Assembly: GCF_020966635.1 (NCBI RefSeq) | Contig: NZ_JAJKFQ010000029.1 | Span: forward strand, 496,001-560,000 | Direction of reading: 5' to 3' | From: Stieleria sp. JC731 | Lineage (GTDB): Bacteria > Planctomycetota > Planctomycetia > Pirellulales > Pirellulaceae | DNA length: 64,000 nt | Shown: in pieces, positions 55,039-64,000 of the stretch | How positions within the stretch are numbered: position 1 is the first letter of the stretch | Layout: every line of letters begins with the position of its first letter | Notes under the pieces: model-generated | Database searches by the model: none | What the model was told of the DNA's origin: nothing | What the model saw: only the letters and a program-made list of their open reading frames with translations | Translations under genes and position numbers: made by a program

Positions 55039-55623
55039 ATGGACGCTCGAAAATACTTGACCTGCTTCTGGCCGGGGCTGAGCGAACTGTGGTGGCGTGG
55101 ACGATTGTCGGCGCTGCCGGCTGCGATCGCTTTTGGCGTCGGTTTGAACGCTTACCTAATCCTGAAATATCTGTTTCCGACGTGGCTCGACCCGACGCTT
55201 GTCCGTTCCGCGTTTTGGGTCGGCGCGATCGTCTGGATTTACTGGAGCCTCAAAAGTATTCGGGAATTGCCGGCGTTAATCGCGCCGCGTGAAGCGACCC
55301 AAACGCCGGATCACTTTCCAGAAGCTCAGGCCGCGTACCTGTCGGGCGATTGGGAGAAAGCCGAATCGCTGTTACTGCAAGTCTTGCGTGTTGAGTCGCG
55401 AGACCCGCCGGCACTACTGCTGTTGTCGAGCGTCTACCGTTACTTGGAGCGGCCTCAACATTCGCTCGCACTGCTCGCCGAAATCTCCCGATTGGAAGTC
55501 GGTGATCACTGGCACATCGAGCTTCAAGCGGAACTTGCGCGTGCAGAACGTATGCTAGAGGAACGGGATGTGCCAGAATCGGAAGCAGCAACGGACGATG
55601 CTGCCGAAATGACAGCAGCTTGA
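55039..55623 (+). CDS. membrane protein with TPR-like cytoplasmic domain
   Basis: 194 residues. Two hydrophobic helices near residues 25-50 and 57-75 (LPAAIAFGVGLNAYLILKYL, SAFWVGAIVWIYWSLK) are followed by a soluble helical domain with TPR-like pairs (PEAQAAYLSGDWEKAESLLL, LLLSSVYRYLERPQHSLALL). The end is Asp/Glu/Ala-rich. AAAAGG sits directly before the ATG. The family is not characterised; small membrane-TPR proteins often act as scaffolds in the inner membrane. It lies 470 bases upstream of clpC on the same strand, so a shared transcript is possible but not shown. Confidence 0.75.
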   Translation: MDARKYLTCFWPGLSELWWRGRLSALPAAIAFGVGLNAYLILKYLFPTWLDPTLVRSAFWVGAIVWIYWSLKSIRELPALIAPREATQTPDHFPEAQAAYLSGDWEKAESLLLQVLRVESRDPPALLLLSSVYRYLERPQHSLALLAEISRLEVGDHWHIELQAELARAERMLEERDVPESEAATDDAAEMTAA

Positions 55624-56093
55624 TTGACGAGGGTTTACCGACGATCAAGAGCTGACGACGAGACGGATTGGGGGCTCAGATTTTTGTACCGATTTTTTTC
55701 ACCCGCATTTTTCGGGCTAATTTCCCTATCGGTCGAACTTCTTTGCTTCGGACTCCTATCCCCGAGAAATTGTAAAACCGATAGAATCAAAAGTAGCTGA
55801 GCGTTTGCCGAACGAACACCCGCTGTACAACCACTTACGGGCGGTCGACGGTAACGAAATTCGCTTCCAATGGCGTACGGTTTGCTCAGAAGGGATTGTC
55901 GAGGATTTTCGTCGAAAGATTCGCCAACTTGACAGCGAACGCGATTTCAAGAGCGAGCGCCGTAAGCTTGGTTTGTTGATACTTCGATCGACTGAACTGA
56001 TCTTCTTTGATCGAACGACTGGATCAATTGCCCCTCCGATGTGCCGCTTCGGCAGCACGACGTTGGGCACACTAAGGGTAACGAGACAAACAT
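55624..56093. other. intergenic region upstream of clpC
   Basis: 470 bases. A frame from a TTG at 55805 runs into clpC in another phase and was not accepted. T-rich tracts at 55680-55720 may end the TPR gene transcript. I saw no CtsR-like repeat or CIRCE element. The clpC promoter is expected in the right half. Confidence 0.5.
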
Positions 56094-58739
<2,646 letters not shown>

Positions 58740-58769
58740 TCTGAATCACTAGCGTCAATTGAATTACGG

Positions 58770-58801
58770 AAAGGGCTCGCTAATCAGCGAGCCCTTTTTT
58801 T
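58770..58801 (+). terminator. intrinsic terminator after clpC
   Basis: Perfect 11-base stem AAAGGGCTCGC / GCGAGCCCTTT with a six-base loop and a run of eight or more T, 30 bases past the stop codon. Confidence 0.93.
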
Positions 58802-58856
58802 ATTGCGATCGCAGTTTGCTCGCTTCGCCGTGGTCAGCGAAATCACCTCGACAGGT

Positions 58857-59381
58857 TCAGCCCAAAAGATATGCGTAAAGCCCGACCAAGGTCTTGGCAT
58901 CACGAATCTTCCCATCCTTGATCAGACTAGGGATCTCTTCTTTCGCGACGATCCGATTGACAATCGATTCGGTCGCTTCGCGCTGAGCCTCGCCCTCGAC
59001 CAATTCGCTGGCACGATAGAGAAACATCAATTCGTCGCTGATGCCTGGTGCCGAGTAAAACTCCAACATCAGGTCCAGCTTACCCGCGGTATAGCCGGTT
59101 TCCTCGATCAACTCGCGTCCCGCCGTGATGATCGCTTCCTCACCGGGTTCGCGAGTTCCGGCGGGAAGCTCCAATAGCGTCTCACCGACAGTTGGACGTG
59201 TATTGTCGATCATCACCACGCTTCCGTCGCCCAAGACTGGCAACAAAACGACCGCCCCGGGGTGACGAACAACTTCACGCTGGTACAACTTTCCGTCATC
59301 GCCCTGTAGCATCAGACGTTCGACGTTGAACCTTGCCCCTTTCAACAACGTCGGATCATCAGACTCGTTCGGTAGATTCAT
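58857..59381 (-). CDS. NUDIX hydrolase (ADP-ribose pyrophosphatase type)
   Basis: 174 residues. Complete Nudix box GTREPGEEAIITAGRELIEE-TGY, which fits G-x5-E-x7-REL-x-EE-x-GY exactly. The surroundings (VVLLPVLGDGSVVMIDNTRP and LLELPAGTREPGE) are those of NudF-type ADP-sugar pyrophosphatases, which hydrolyse ADP-ribose to AMP and ribose-5-phosphate with Mg2+. The exact nucleotide is not decided by sequence. The length is typical. It is divergent from truB with 65 bases between their starts. Cytoplasmic. Confidence 0.92.
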   Translation of the reverse strand: MNLPNESDDPTLLKGARFNVERLMLQGDDGKLYQREVVRHPGAVVLLPVLGDGSVVMIDNTRPTVGETLLELPAGTREPGEEAIITAGRELIEETGYTAGKLDLMLEFYSAPGISDELMFLYRASELVEGEAQREATESIVNRIVAKEEIPSLIKDGKIRDAKTLVGLYAYLLG

Positions 59382-59446
59382 AGACAGTCCCGCAGGTTAG
59401 AGTCGCCGTTTCGTGTGCTCAATTGCTTCCACAGTTCATCAAAAGC

Positions 59447-60340
59447 ATGTTCGGATTTCTAAATTGCAACAAGCCCGCTGGATTCTCTTCTCGTGACTTG
59501 GTGAATGTTGTCCAGGGCCGATTGAAAGGTCGAAAACTAAAGATCGGACATTGTGGGACCCTGGACCCGCTCGCTGACGGCGTTCTTGTCGTTGCGGTCG
59601 GTCCCGCGTCGCGGTTGGTTCCGTTCGTACACGAAACCAGCAAAGCCTATCACGGCACATTTCGGCTCGCGGCGGAATCACCGACCGGTGATATCGAAGT
59701 GGAACCGACAATTTTCTCCGACCATCCGGTTCCGACGATCGAACAAATCCGTACCGCGTGCCGTGATCTGACAGGAACGATCAAGCAGACCCCTCCTGCA
59801 TACTCGGCAATTAAGATCGACGGACGCCGCGCGTACGACTTGGCCCGTCAAGGCCGCGATGTCGAAATGCCAACCCGATCTGTCGTCATCCATTCGATCG
59901 ACGTTATTCGCTACGACTATCCAGAACTGGAACTTTCGATCGCCTGCTCAACCGGAACCTACATCCGCACGCTTGGTATCGATTTGGCCAAGTCCCTTGG
60001 AACCATGGCGGTGATGTCTGCGCTACGCAGAACTCGAGTTGGCGAGTTTGAACTGAAAGACTCGATCGAGATCGCTCAACTGCGTGATCAACCGATTGAC
60101 ACCTTTCTGCAACCGGCAGTTCGTGGCGTTTCGCACCTTCCACAGATGATTGTTGATCCCGAGCAATGTCAACGGTTGATCAATGGACTGTCGTTAGAAG
60201 ATCGACAAGCTCAGCTCCCGACAGATCCGGTTCCCGAGCATGCCGCCGCAGTTCGCGAGGATGGAATCCTTCAAGCGATCATCGCTCCGAAGCGGGGCGT
60301 CTGGATTCCGAAACGCGTATTTAAACCGTCGTTGGGTTGA
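59447..60340 (+). CDS. truB: tRNA pseudouridine-55 synthase
   Basis: 297 residues from the ATG at 59447. The frame opens at a TTG eight codons earlier, but homologues begin MFGFLNCNKPAGFSSRDL. The enzyme makes pseudouridine-55 in the T loop of tRNA. The catalytic Asp40 is in KIGHCGTLDPLADGVL, and TPPAYSAIKIDGRRAYDLAR and CSTGTYIRTLGIDLAKSL are family motifs. The length is normal, with a short C-terminal extension (PKRGVWIPKRVFKPSLG) instead of a PUA domain. No rbfA, infB or rpsO, the usual neighbours, is present. It is followed by the non-coding hairpin repeats. Confidence 0.96.
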   Translation: MFGFLNCNKPAGFSSRDLVNVVQGRLKGRKLKIGHCGTLDPLADGVLVVAVGPASRLVPFVHETSKAYHGTFRLAAESPTGDIEVEPTIFSDHPVPTIEQIRTACRDLTGTIKQTPPAYSAIKIDGRRAYDLARQGRDVEMPTRSVVIHSIDVIRYDYPELELSIACSTGTYIRTLGIDLAKSLGTMAVMSALRRTRVGEFELKDSIEIAQLRDQPIDTFLQPAVRGVSHLPQMIVDPEQCQRLINGLSLEDRQAQLPTDPVPEHAAAVREDGILQAIIAPKRGVWIPKRVFKPSLG

Positions 60341-60373
60341 TACATATCGAGGGATTGCGGGTGGATGAATCGC

Positions 60374-61003
60374 CCAAAACTCGTCGCGAGGCTCTGCCTT
60401 GCGACGCACTGAATGGCAGCCTCCGGCTGCCGCAAACCGCAACCCAAACCACTCAACCGCGGCTAACGCCTTCGCGGTTCAATGGACCAAATAAACTGAG
60501 CCGTTATCGCGCTAGCGACGGTTTCTTGGGTGTGATGGCAATGACTCACTCAACCGCGGCTAATAGGGACCGACAAACTGAGCCGTTAACGCGCTAGCGA
60601 CGGTTAAATGTGTCTCCAAAACTCGTCGCGAGGCTCCGCCTTGCGACGCACTGAATGGCAGCCTCCGGCTGCCGCAAACCGCAACCAAACCACTTAACCG
60701 CGGCTAGCGCCTTCGCGGCTCAATGGACCAACAAACTGAGCCGTTATCGCGCTAGCGACGGTTAAATGTGTCTCCAGAACTCGTCGCGAGGCTCCGCCTT
60801 GCGACGCACTGAATGGCAGCCTCCGGCTGCCGCAAACCGCAACCAAACCACTTAACCGCGGCTAGCGCCTTCGCGGCTCAATGGACCAAACAAACTGAGC
60901 CGTTATCGCGCTAGCGACGGTTTCTTAGATGTGATGACAATGACTCACTCAACCGCGGCTAATAGGGACCAACAAACTCACCTGCGTTCTCGCTCGCGAC
61001 GTT
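60374..61003. repeat. array of hairpin repeat units
   Basis: Three copies of a unit of about 150 bases start near 60374, 60616 and 60774. Copies 2 and 3 are offset by 158 bases; copies 1 and 2 by 242. Copies 1 and 3 are followed by the same extra block of about 80 bases (60523-60604 and 60922-61003), and copy 2 lacks it. Each unit carries hairpins: GTCGCGAGGC / GCCTTGCGAC, GGCAGCC / GGCTGCC, a stem around CCGCGGCTA(A/G)CGCC, and GCCGTTATCGCGCTAGCGACGG. The GGCTAACGCC core also occurs in the two 127-bp repeats. There is no gene in the block. It resembles the intergenic palindromic repeats of planctomycete genomes. Confidence 0.85.
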
Positions 61004-61026
61004 TAAATGTTCTTCGGACTCACATG

Positions 61027-61070
61027 GCGGGCAGAGCCCGCGAGAAAGCGCATTCGAGGCGGGAGCCTCG
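61027..61070. repeat. two perfect short hairpins at the right end of the array
   Basis: GCGGGC-AGA-GCCCGC at 61027-61041 and CGAGGC-GGGA-GCCTCG at 61055-61070. They lie downstream of the DUF6807 gene's stop (minus strand) and have no T-run. They may be degenerate members of the repeat family or transcript-end structures. Confidence 0.7.
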
Positions 61071-61121
61071 CACGAGCGATGTGTTTATCAGCTTCGACGC
61101 GGCACAATCCCCATACACCAG

Positions 61122-62018
61122 CTACGCGACAACAGCCGCACTTGCGTCTTCGATGTAACTGCGTTGCCAACGATTGATTGTCTGTGAATCTTCCGTCCCA
61201 CGATGAATCAACACTCGATATCGCAATCGGGTCGGCTGAGTATCAGACAACTCGACAGGATGCTGACCTGGCCAGACAGGATTCTGCATGCTGCGTTTAG
61301 ATCTCAAAATCCACGGCTGCGGATAACCCACCGAAACGGGATGCGTTAGGACGGTGATACTACTTTGCTTTGCCGAATTGAAACTCCCTCGCATCGTCAT
61401 CCATGGAGATGCCGCAACGGTTGCGTACGCAGGAACCTCTGGCCCGTTCTGACTGGCAAACCGGAGGTCATCTGGCATTTTGACGCGAAGAGAAAAGCCA
61501 CCATAGCCTTTATCGTCATTCGAGCCACCGATTCGGGTACCTGCACTCGTCGCTTTCAGCTGCACATCAAAATCGATCTGTCGAAGATTCTCTTGGTCTG
61601 GAAAGAACGTCAACGCGGTTTCTTCCACCACGACTGGCTGCTCCCCTTTTTTAAAGTCGGGTGAGGTCCAATGCACCAATAGGTTTAGACCGGCCGCGTT
61701 GTTGCTGCGGTCTACCGATTCGCATTCTTTGACATCCCAGTTGAAACGCTCAATCATCCATCCGTCGCCAATTGGATGGCCATGAACAGTCAGCTGATGC
61801 CACGCCCAAAATAGCCCTCGGTGGTGCAAGTGATCTTTAGGAAAATCCTCGGTCAACTCATCGCCATCCAAGTCATAAACCGGATGCAAGTAATGCGCAC
61901 AAGCATGCTTTCCGTCGCGTTGATTTAACGCTCGCTGGTAAAAACAAATCCTGGTGTCATTGGCCGAAACCCAAACACCGTCTTCGTTCGCTTGCAGACT
62001 GATCGCATCTTGTGACAT
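61122..62018 (-). CDS. DUF6807 (PmoA-like) protein
   Basis: 298 residues from the ATG at 62018, chosen because GAGG lies five bases upstream. The frame extends 48 codons further, into a basic stretch with no match. The motif YLHPVYDLDGDELTEDFPKD followed by HLHHRGLFWAWH is characteristic of DUF6807, a family often labelled PmoA and common in planctomycetes beside dehydrogenases and sugar catabolism. It is a beta-rich, galactose-mutarotase-like fold by secondary-structure pattern. The real function is not established. No signal peptide from this start. The label PmoA does not imply methane oxidation. Confidence 0.82.
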   Translation of the reverse strand: MSQDAISLQANEDGVWVSANDTRICFYQRALNQRDGKHACAHYLHPVYDLDGDELTEDFPKDHLHHRGLFWAWHQLTVHGHPIGDGWMIERFNWDVKECESVDRSNNAAGLNLLVHWTSPDFKKGEQPVVVEETALTFFPDQENLRQIDFDVQLKATSAGTRIGGSNDDKGYGGFSLRVKMPDDLRFASQNGPEVPAYATVAASPWMTMRGSFNSAKQSSITVLTHPVSVGYPQPWILRSKRSMQNPVWPGQHPVELSDTQPTRLRYRVLIHRGTEDSQTINRWQRSYIEDASAAVVA

Positions 62019-62023
62019 CTGAT

Positions 62024-62027
62024 CCTC
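62024..62027 (-). promoter_or_regulatory. ribosome-binding site deciding the DUF6807 start
   Basis: GAGG five bases before the ATG at 62018. It favours this start over the upstream in-frame codons. Confidence 0.75.
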
Positions 62028-62243
62028 TCTTCGTACGTAACCGCCCCTTTTCTCAATCGATGTTGTCTCGAACTTGCGGAAGGACCGTCTTCGACGAAAA
62101 CGCGGGATTGAGAAGCAAACCATCGGCAATTCGCGATGGTCGCGTTCGCTAAATATAGTCACTCACCAGCCACCGATGCTTTGCGCTGCAGGGAAAGCAC
62201 CGGCAGCGACATGACAAAGCATACTTTTCTTGACCCAAGATCA

Positions 62244-62279
62244 GAAAACGCCATCGAGATCGAACACGAAGGCGTTTTT
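62244..62279 (-). terminator. terminator of the sigma-54 activator gene
   Basis: AAAACGCC / GGCGTTTT stem with an 18-base loop, A-rich on one side and T-rich on the other, so it works on both strands. It lies 39 bases past the stop of the leftward activator gene. A 36-codon frame across it was rejected. Confidence 0.75.
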
Positions 62280-62317
62280 GATAAAGCGAGATTCAAAAGA
62301 CGGGCGATAGAGGGCTG

Positions 62318-64000
62318 CTAAACATCGCCCGTTTTCATGCCCAGCTGTTTCATCTTTCGATAAAGATTGGATCGGTGCAGATCCATTCGCTCGGCGGCCT
62401 CAGTCATATTCCCGTTGCATCGATCGATCGATGACAGGATGTGATTGATTTGGAACAATCGCGTCGCCTCGGCCAACGAATCTGCATCAACCGCAACATG
62501 AGAAACAGCGTTCCCGCCGGACGGTTGCCCTGACAAAGAACGAATTTCCAGATCAACAGCTTGGACGATATCGCCGGACGTCAAGTAACAAACACGTTCA
62601 ATCGTGTTCCGTAATTCGCGAACATTGCCGGGCCACGGGTGCGACAACAAAGCAGCCTTTGCCGATTCAGACAAGGTCGGAACCTTGCGTCCGATTTCAT
62701 AGCAGAAGTGCTGCATAAAGTGCTCCGCCAACAGCAAGATGTCATCGCCTCGTTTTGCCAAATCTGGCAAAACAAGCGACACAACATTCAAGCGGAAGAA
62801 CAAATCTTCCCGGAAACGTTTCTCGGCGATCAGTTGTTCCAACGGTTGGTTCGTCGCTGCGATGACACGCACATCGACCGGGATTGGGACGCTTCCGCCA
62901 ACACGGACGACCTCACGCTGCTCGAGAACGCGAAGCAGTTTGGCTTGCCCGCCAGGGCTCATATCCCCGACTTCATCGAGAAACAACGTTCCTCCGCTTG
63001 CCAATTCGAACTTGCCGACACGGGTCGAGTTCGCGTCGGTAAAGGCACCTTTCTCGTGGCCAAACAATTCGCTTTCGAGTAACGATTCGACCAATGCGGC
63101 GCAGTTCACCGCGACGAATGGCTCTCCGCGACGTTCACTTTCATAGTGGATGTGCCTCGCGACGACCTCCTTGCCGGTACCATTACTGCCAAGGATCATG
63201 ACGGTCAGGTCTGTGCCTGCAACCCGAGTCCCTGACTGCCGAATCGCAACGATATCTGGATGTTCGCCGATAAGCGGACTGCTGCTGGCGGCATCACGAA
63301 CCAGGCGGTCCCTGGACGCGGTCAATCGCTTCTGCACTCGCAACGCTTCGATCGCACCGGCCGCATGAAGGGCCAAGTCGTTGAGCAACGAGACATGGGA
63401 ATCGGCAAACGCGTTGTCGCGATGATTGATCGCTTCGAACACGCCGATCGTTTCGCCACGCTGTCCGATCAATGGCACTGCGACCAATGATGTGGTCTGG
63501 AAATCCAGTGACTGATCGACTGAACGGTTCACCCGTGATTCATCGTCATCGCCACCATTCCAAATTTGGGGTTCACCGGTTGCCAGCACTTCACCAACGA
63601 TGCCAGCGTCATCGGAAATGACCAATGGGTCGTCGATTCCGATAGATGGTTTTCCAACCAATTTTTTACGTCGCTTGTCCCATAGAAAAATGCTTACCCG
63701 TTGGCAATCGAGCAACTTGATTGCGGTGTCAGCGATTTCATTGAGCAACGAGTCTTCATCACTGGAGGGCTGCAATTGATTTCGCTGCCAGCGCGAGGCT
63801 GCACGCAAAACTTGGCTGAGCTGCTCAATCCGAAGACGCTGACGCTCGCCCTGTTCGGCGAGAACGGCGTGCGAGAGAAAAACTTTCGAGACGCGCAGTA
63901 AACGATTTTGGTCGACCTGCCCTCGATCAAAATCTGCTTTGGGCAGGTTGATTACCAAGCAAGACAGCGGTGATTTGGTGCTTTGCTGCGTGGTGCCATT
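62318..64000 (-). CDS. GAF / sigma-54 (AAA+) transcriptional activator, 5' end beyond window
   Basis: The frame stays open to the right edge with no stop, so the N-terminus, perhaps an FHA domain by analogy with planctomycete relatives, is outside. The TTG at 63958 is not the true start. Visible: a GAF domain (about 560 to 1000 bases in; [20 protein letters not shown]), the AAA+ core with Walker A GSNGTGKE, Walker [12 protein letters not shown] and [12 protein letters not shown], and a C-terminal Fis helix-turn-helix ([20 protein letters not shown]). The sigma-54-contact loop is GAFTDA instead of GAFTGA. It should activate sigma-54 promoters in response to a ligand of the GAF domain. The target genes are not evident. 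Confidence 0.92.
   Translation of the reverse strand, partial: NGTTQQSTKSPLSCLVINLPKADFDRGQVDQNRLLRVSKVFLSHAVLAEQGERQRLRIEQLSQVLRAASRWQRNQLQPSSDEDSLLNEIADTAIKLLDCQRVSIFLWDKRRKKLVGKPSIGIDDPLVISDDAGIVGEVLATGEPQIWNGGDDDESRVNRSVDQSLDFQTTSLVAVPLIGQRGETIGVFEAINHRDNAFADSHVSLLNDLALHAAGAIEALRVQKRLTASRDRLVRDAASSSPLIGEHPDIVAIRQSGTRVAGTDLTVMILGSNGTGKEVVARHIHYESERRGEPFVAVNCAALVESLLESELFGHEKGAFTDANSTRVGKFELASGGTLFLDEVGDMSPGGQAKLLRVLEQREVVRVGGSVPIPVDVRVIAATNQPLEQLIAEKRFREDLFFRLNVVSLVLPDLAKRGDDILLLAEHFMQHFCYEIGRKVPTLSESAKAALLSHPWPGNVRELRNTIERVCYLTSGDIVQAVDLEIRSLSGQPSGGNAVSHVAVDADSLAEATRLFQINHILSSIDRCNGNMTEAAERMDLHRSNLYRKMKQLGMKTGDV

Noticed and set aside
62210..62321. 36-codon + strand frame over the terminator
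   Set aside because: It spans the stem of a clear terminator and overlaps the end of the activator gene.

Overview
The window looks like chromosome of a planctomycete, most likely a Pirellulaceae member of the Rhodopirellula kind. This is inferred from gene content, with no database search. Supporting families are a DUF1559 pseudopilin-like protein with a C-terminal H-X9-DG motif, TPR lipoproteins ending in ASPIC/UnbV domains, a formylglycine-type sulfatase, a PEP-CTERM protein, a large FG-GAP surface protein with an N-terminal LExRxLLAA motif and dockerin-like repeats, a DUF6807 protein, and an FG-GAP-rich secretome. I saw no CRISPR array, rRNA, tRNA, transposase or prophage.

Layout, left to right. 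1-13.4 kb: three large TPR/FG-GAP/ASPIC-UnbV lipoproteins (the first cut by the window edge) around a DUF1559 protein and a seven-heme cytochrome c lipoprotein. 13.5-18.9 kb: a papain-like protease with a LysM domain, a membrane-anchored thioredoxin-like protein, a giant FG-GAP protein and a PEP-CTERM protein. 19-28.5 kb: mostly housekeeping, with a CNNM/CBS protein, an NhaD/ArsB-type antiporter, pgi, rplU coupled to a Ser/Thr kinase, rpmA on the opposite strand, proA and a YmdB-type phosphoesterase. 28.5-30 kb: a gene-poor stretch with a tiny BON-domain gene, an orphan long-hairpin terminator and one of two copies of a 127-bp repeat with inverted ends. 30-38.3 kb: a PKS-dehydratase-like protein, a GT2-like protein without a visible DxD, an unrecognised two-part protein, a sulfatase, a CaCA exchanger, a creatininase-family enzyme and a DUF3467 protein.

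38.6-44.3 kb holds a leftward operon of a GAF-GAF-HlyD membrane protein, a secreted HlyD-type adaptor, and a PqqD-like/M50/HlyD fusion. No pump or outer-membrane channel is beside it. 45.7-49.3 kb is a four-gene pseudopilin operon, one member carrying a grafted adhesin-like domain. 49.5-54.6 kb is an SbcCD/YhaNO-like pair in which the ATPase has central membrane segments and a Glu-Pro tail and the phosphoesterase lacks canonical metal motifs. 55-60.3 kb has a TPR membrane protein, clpC, a NUDIX hydrolase and truB. 60.4-61.1 kb is a non-coding array of hairpin repeats. The window closes with a DUF6807 protein and a GAF/sigma-54 activator that runs off the right edge.

The best candidates for an undescribed system are the adaptor/intramembrane-protease operon (38.6-44.1 kb), the ASPIC-UnbV/heptaheme cluster (1-13.4 kb) and the orphan two-part protein at 32.1-33.5 kb. 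These are hypotheses from sequence and context only. Many predicted frames begin at TTG or GTG upstream of a better ATG, and starts were moved where a lipobox, ribosome-binding site or gene overlap decided it.
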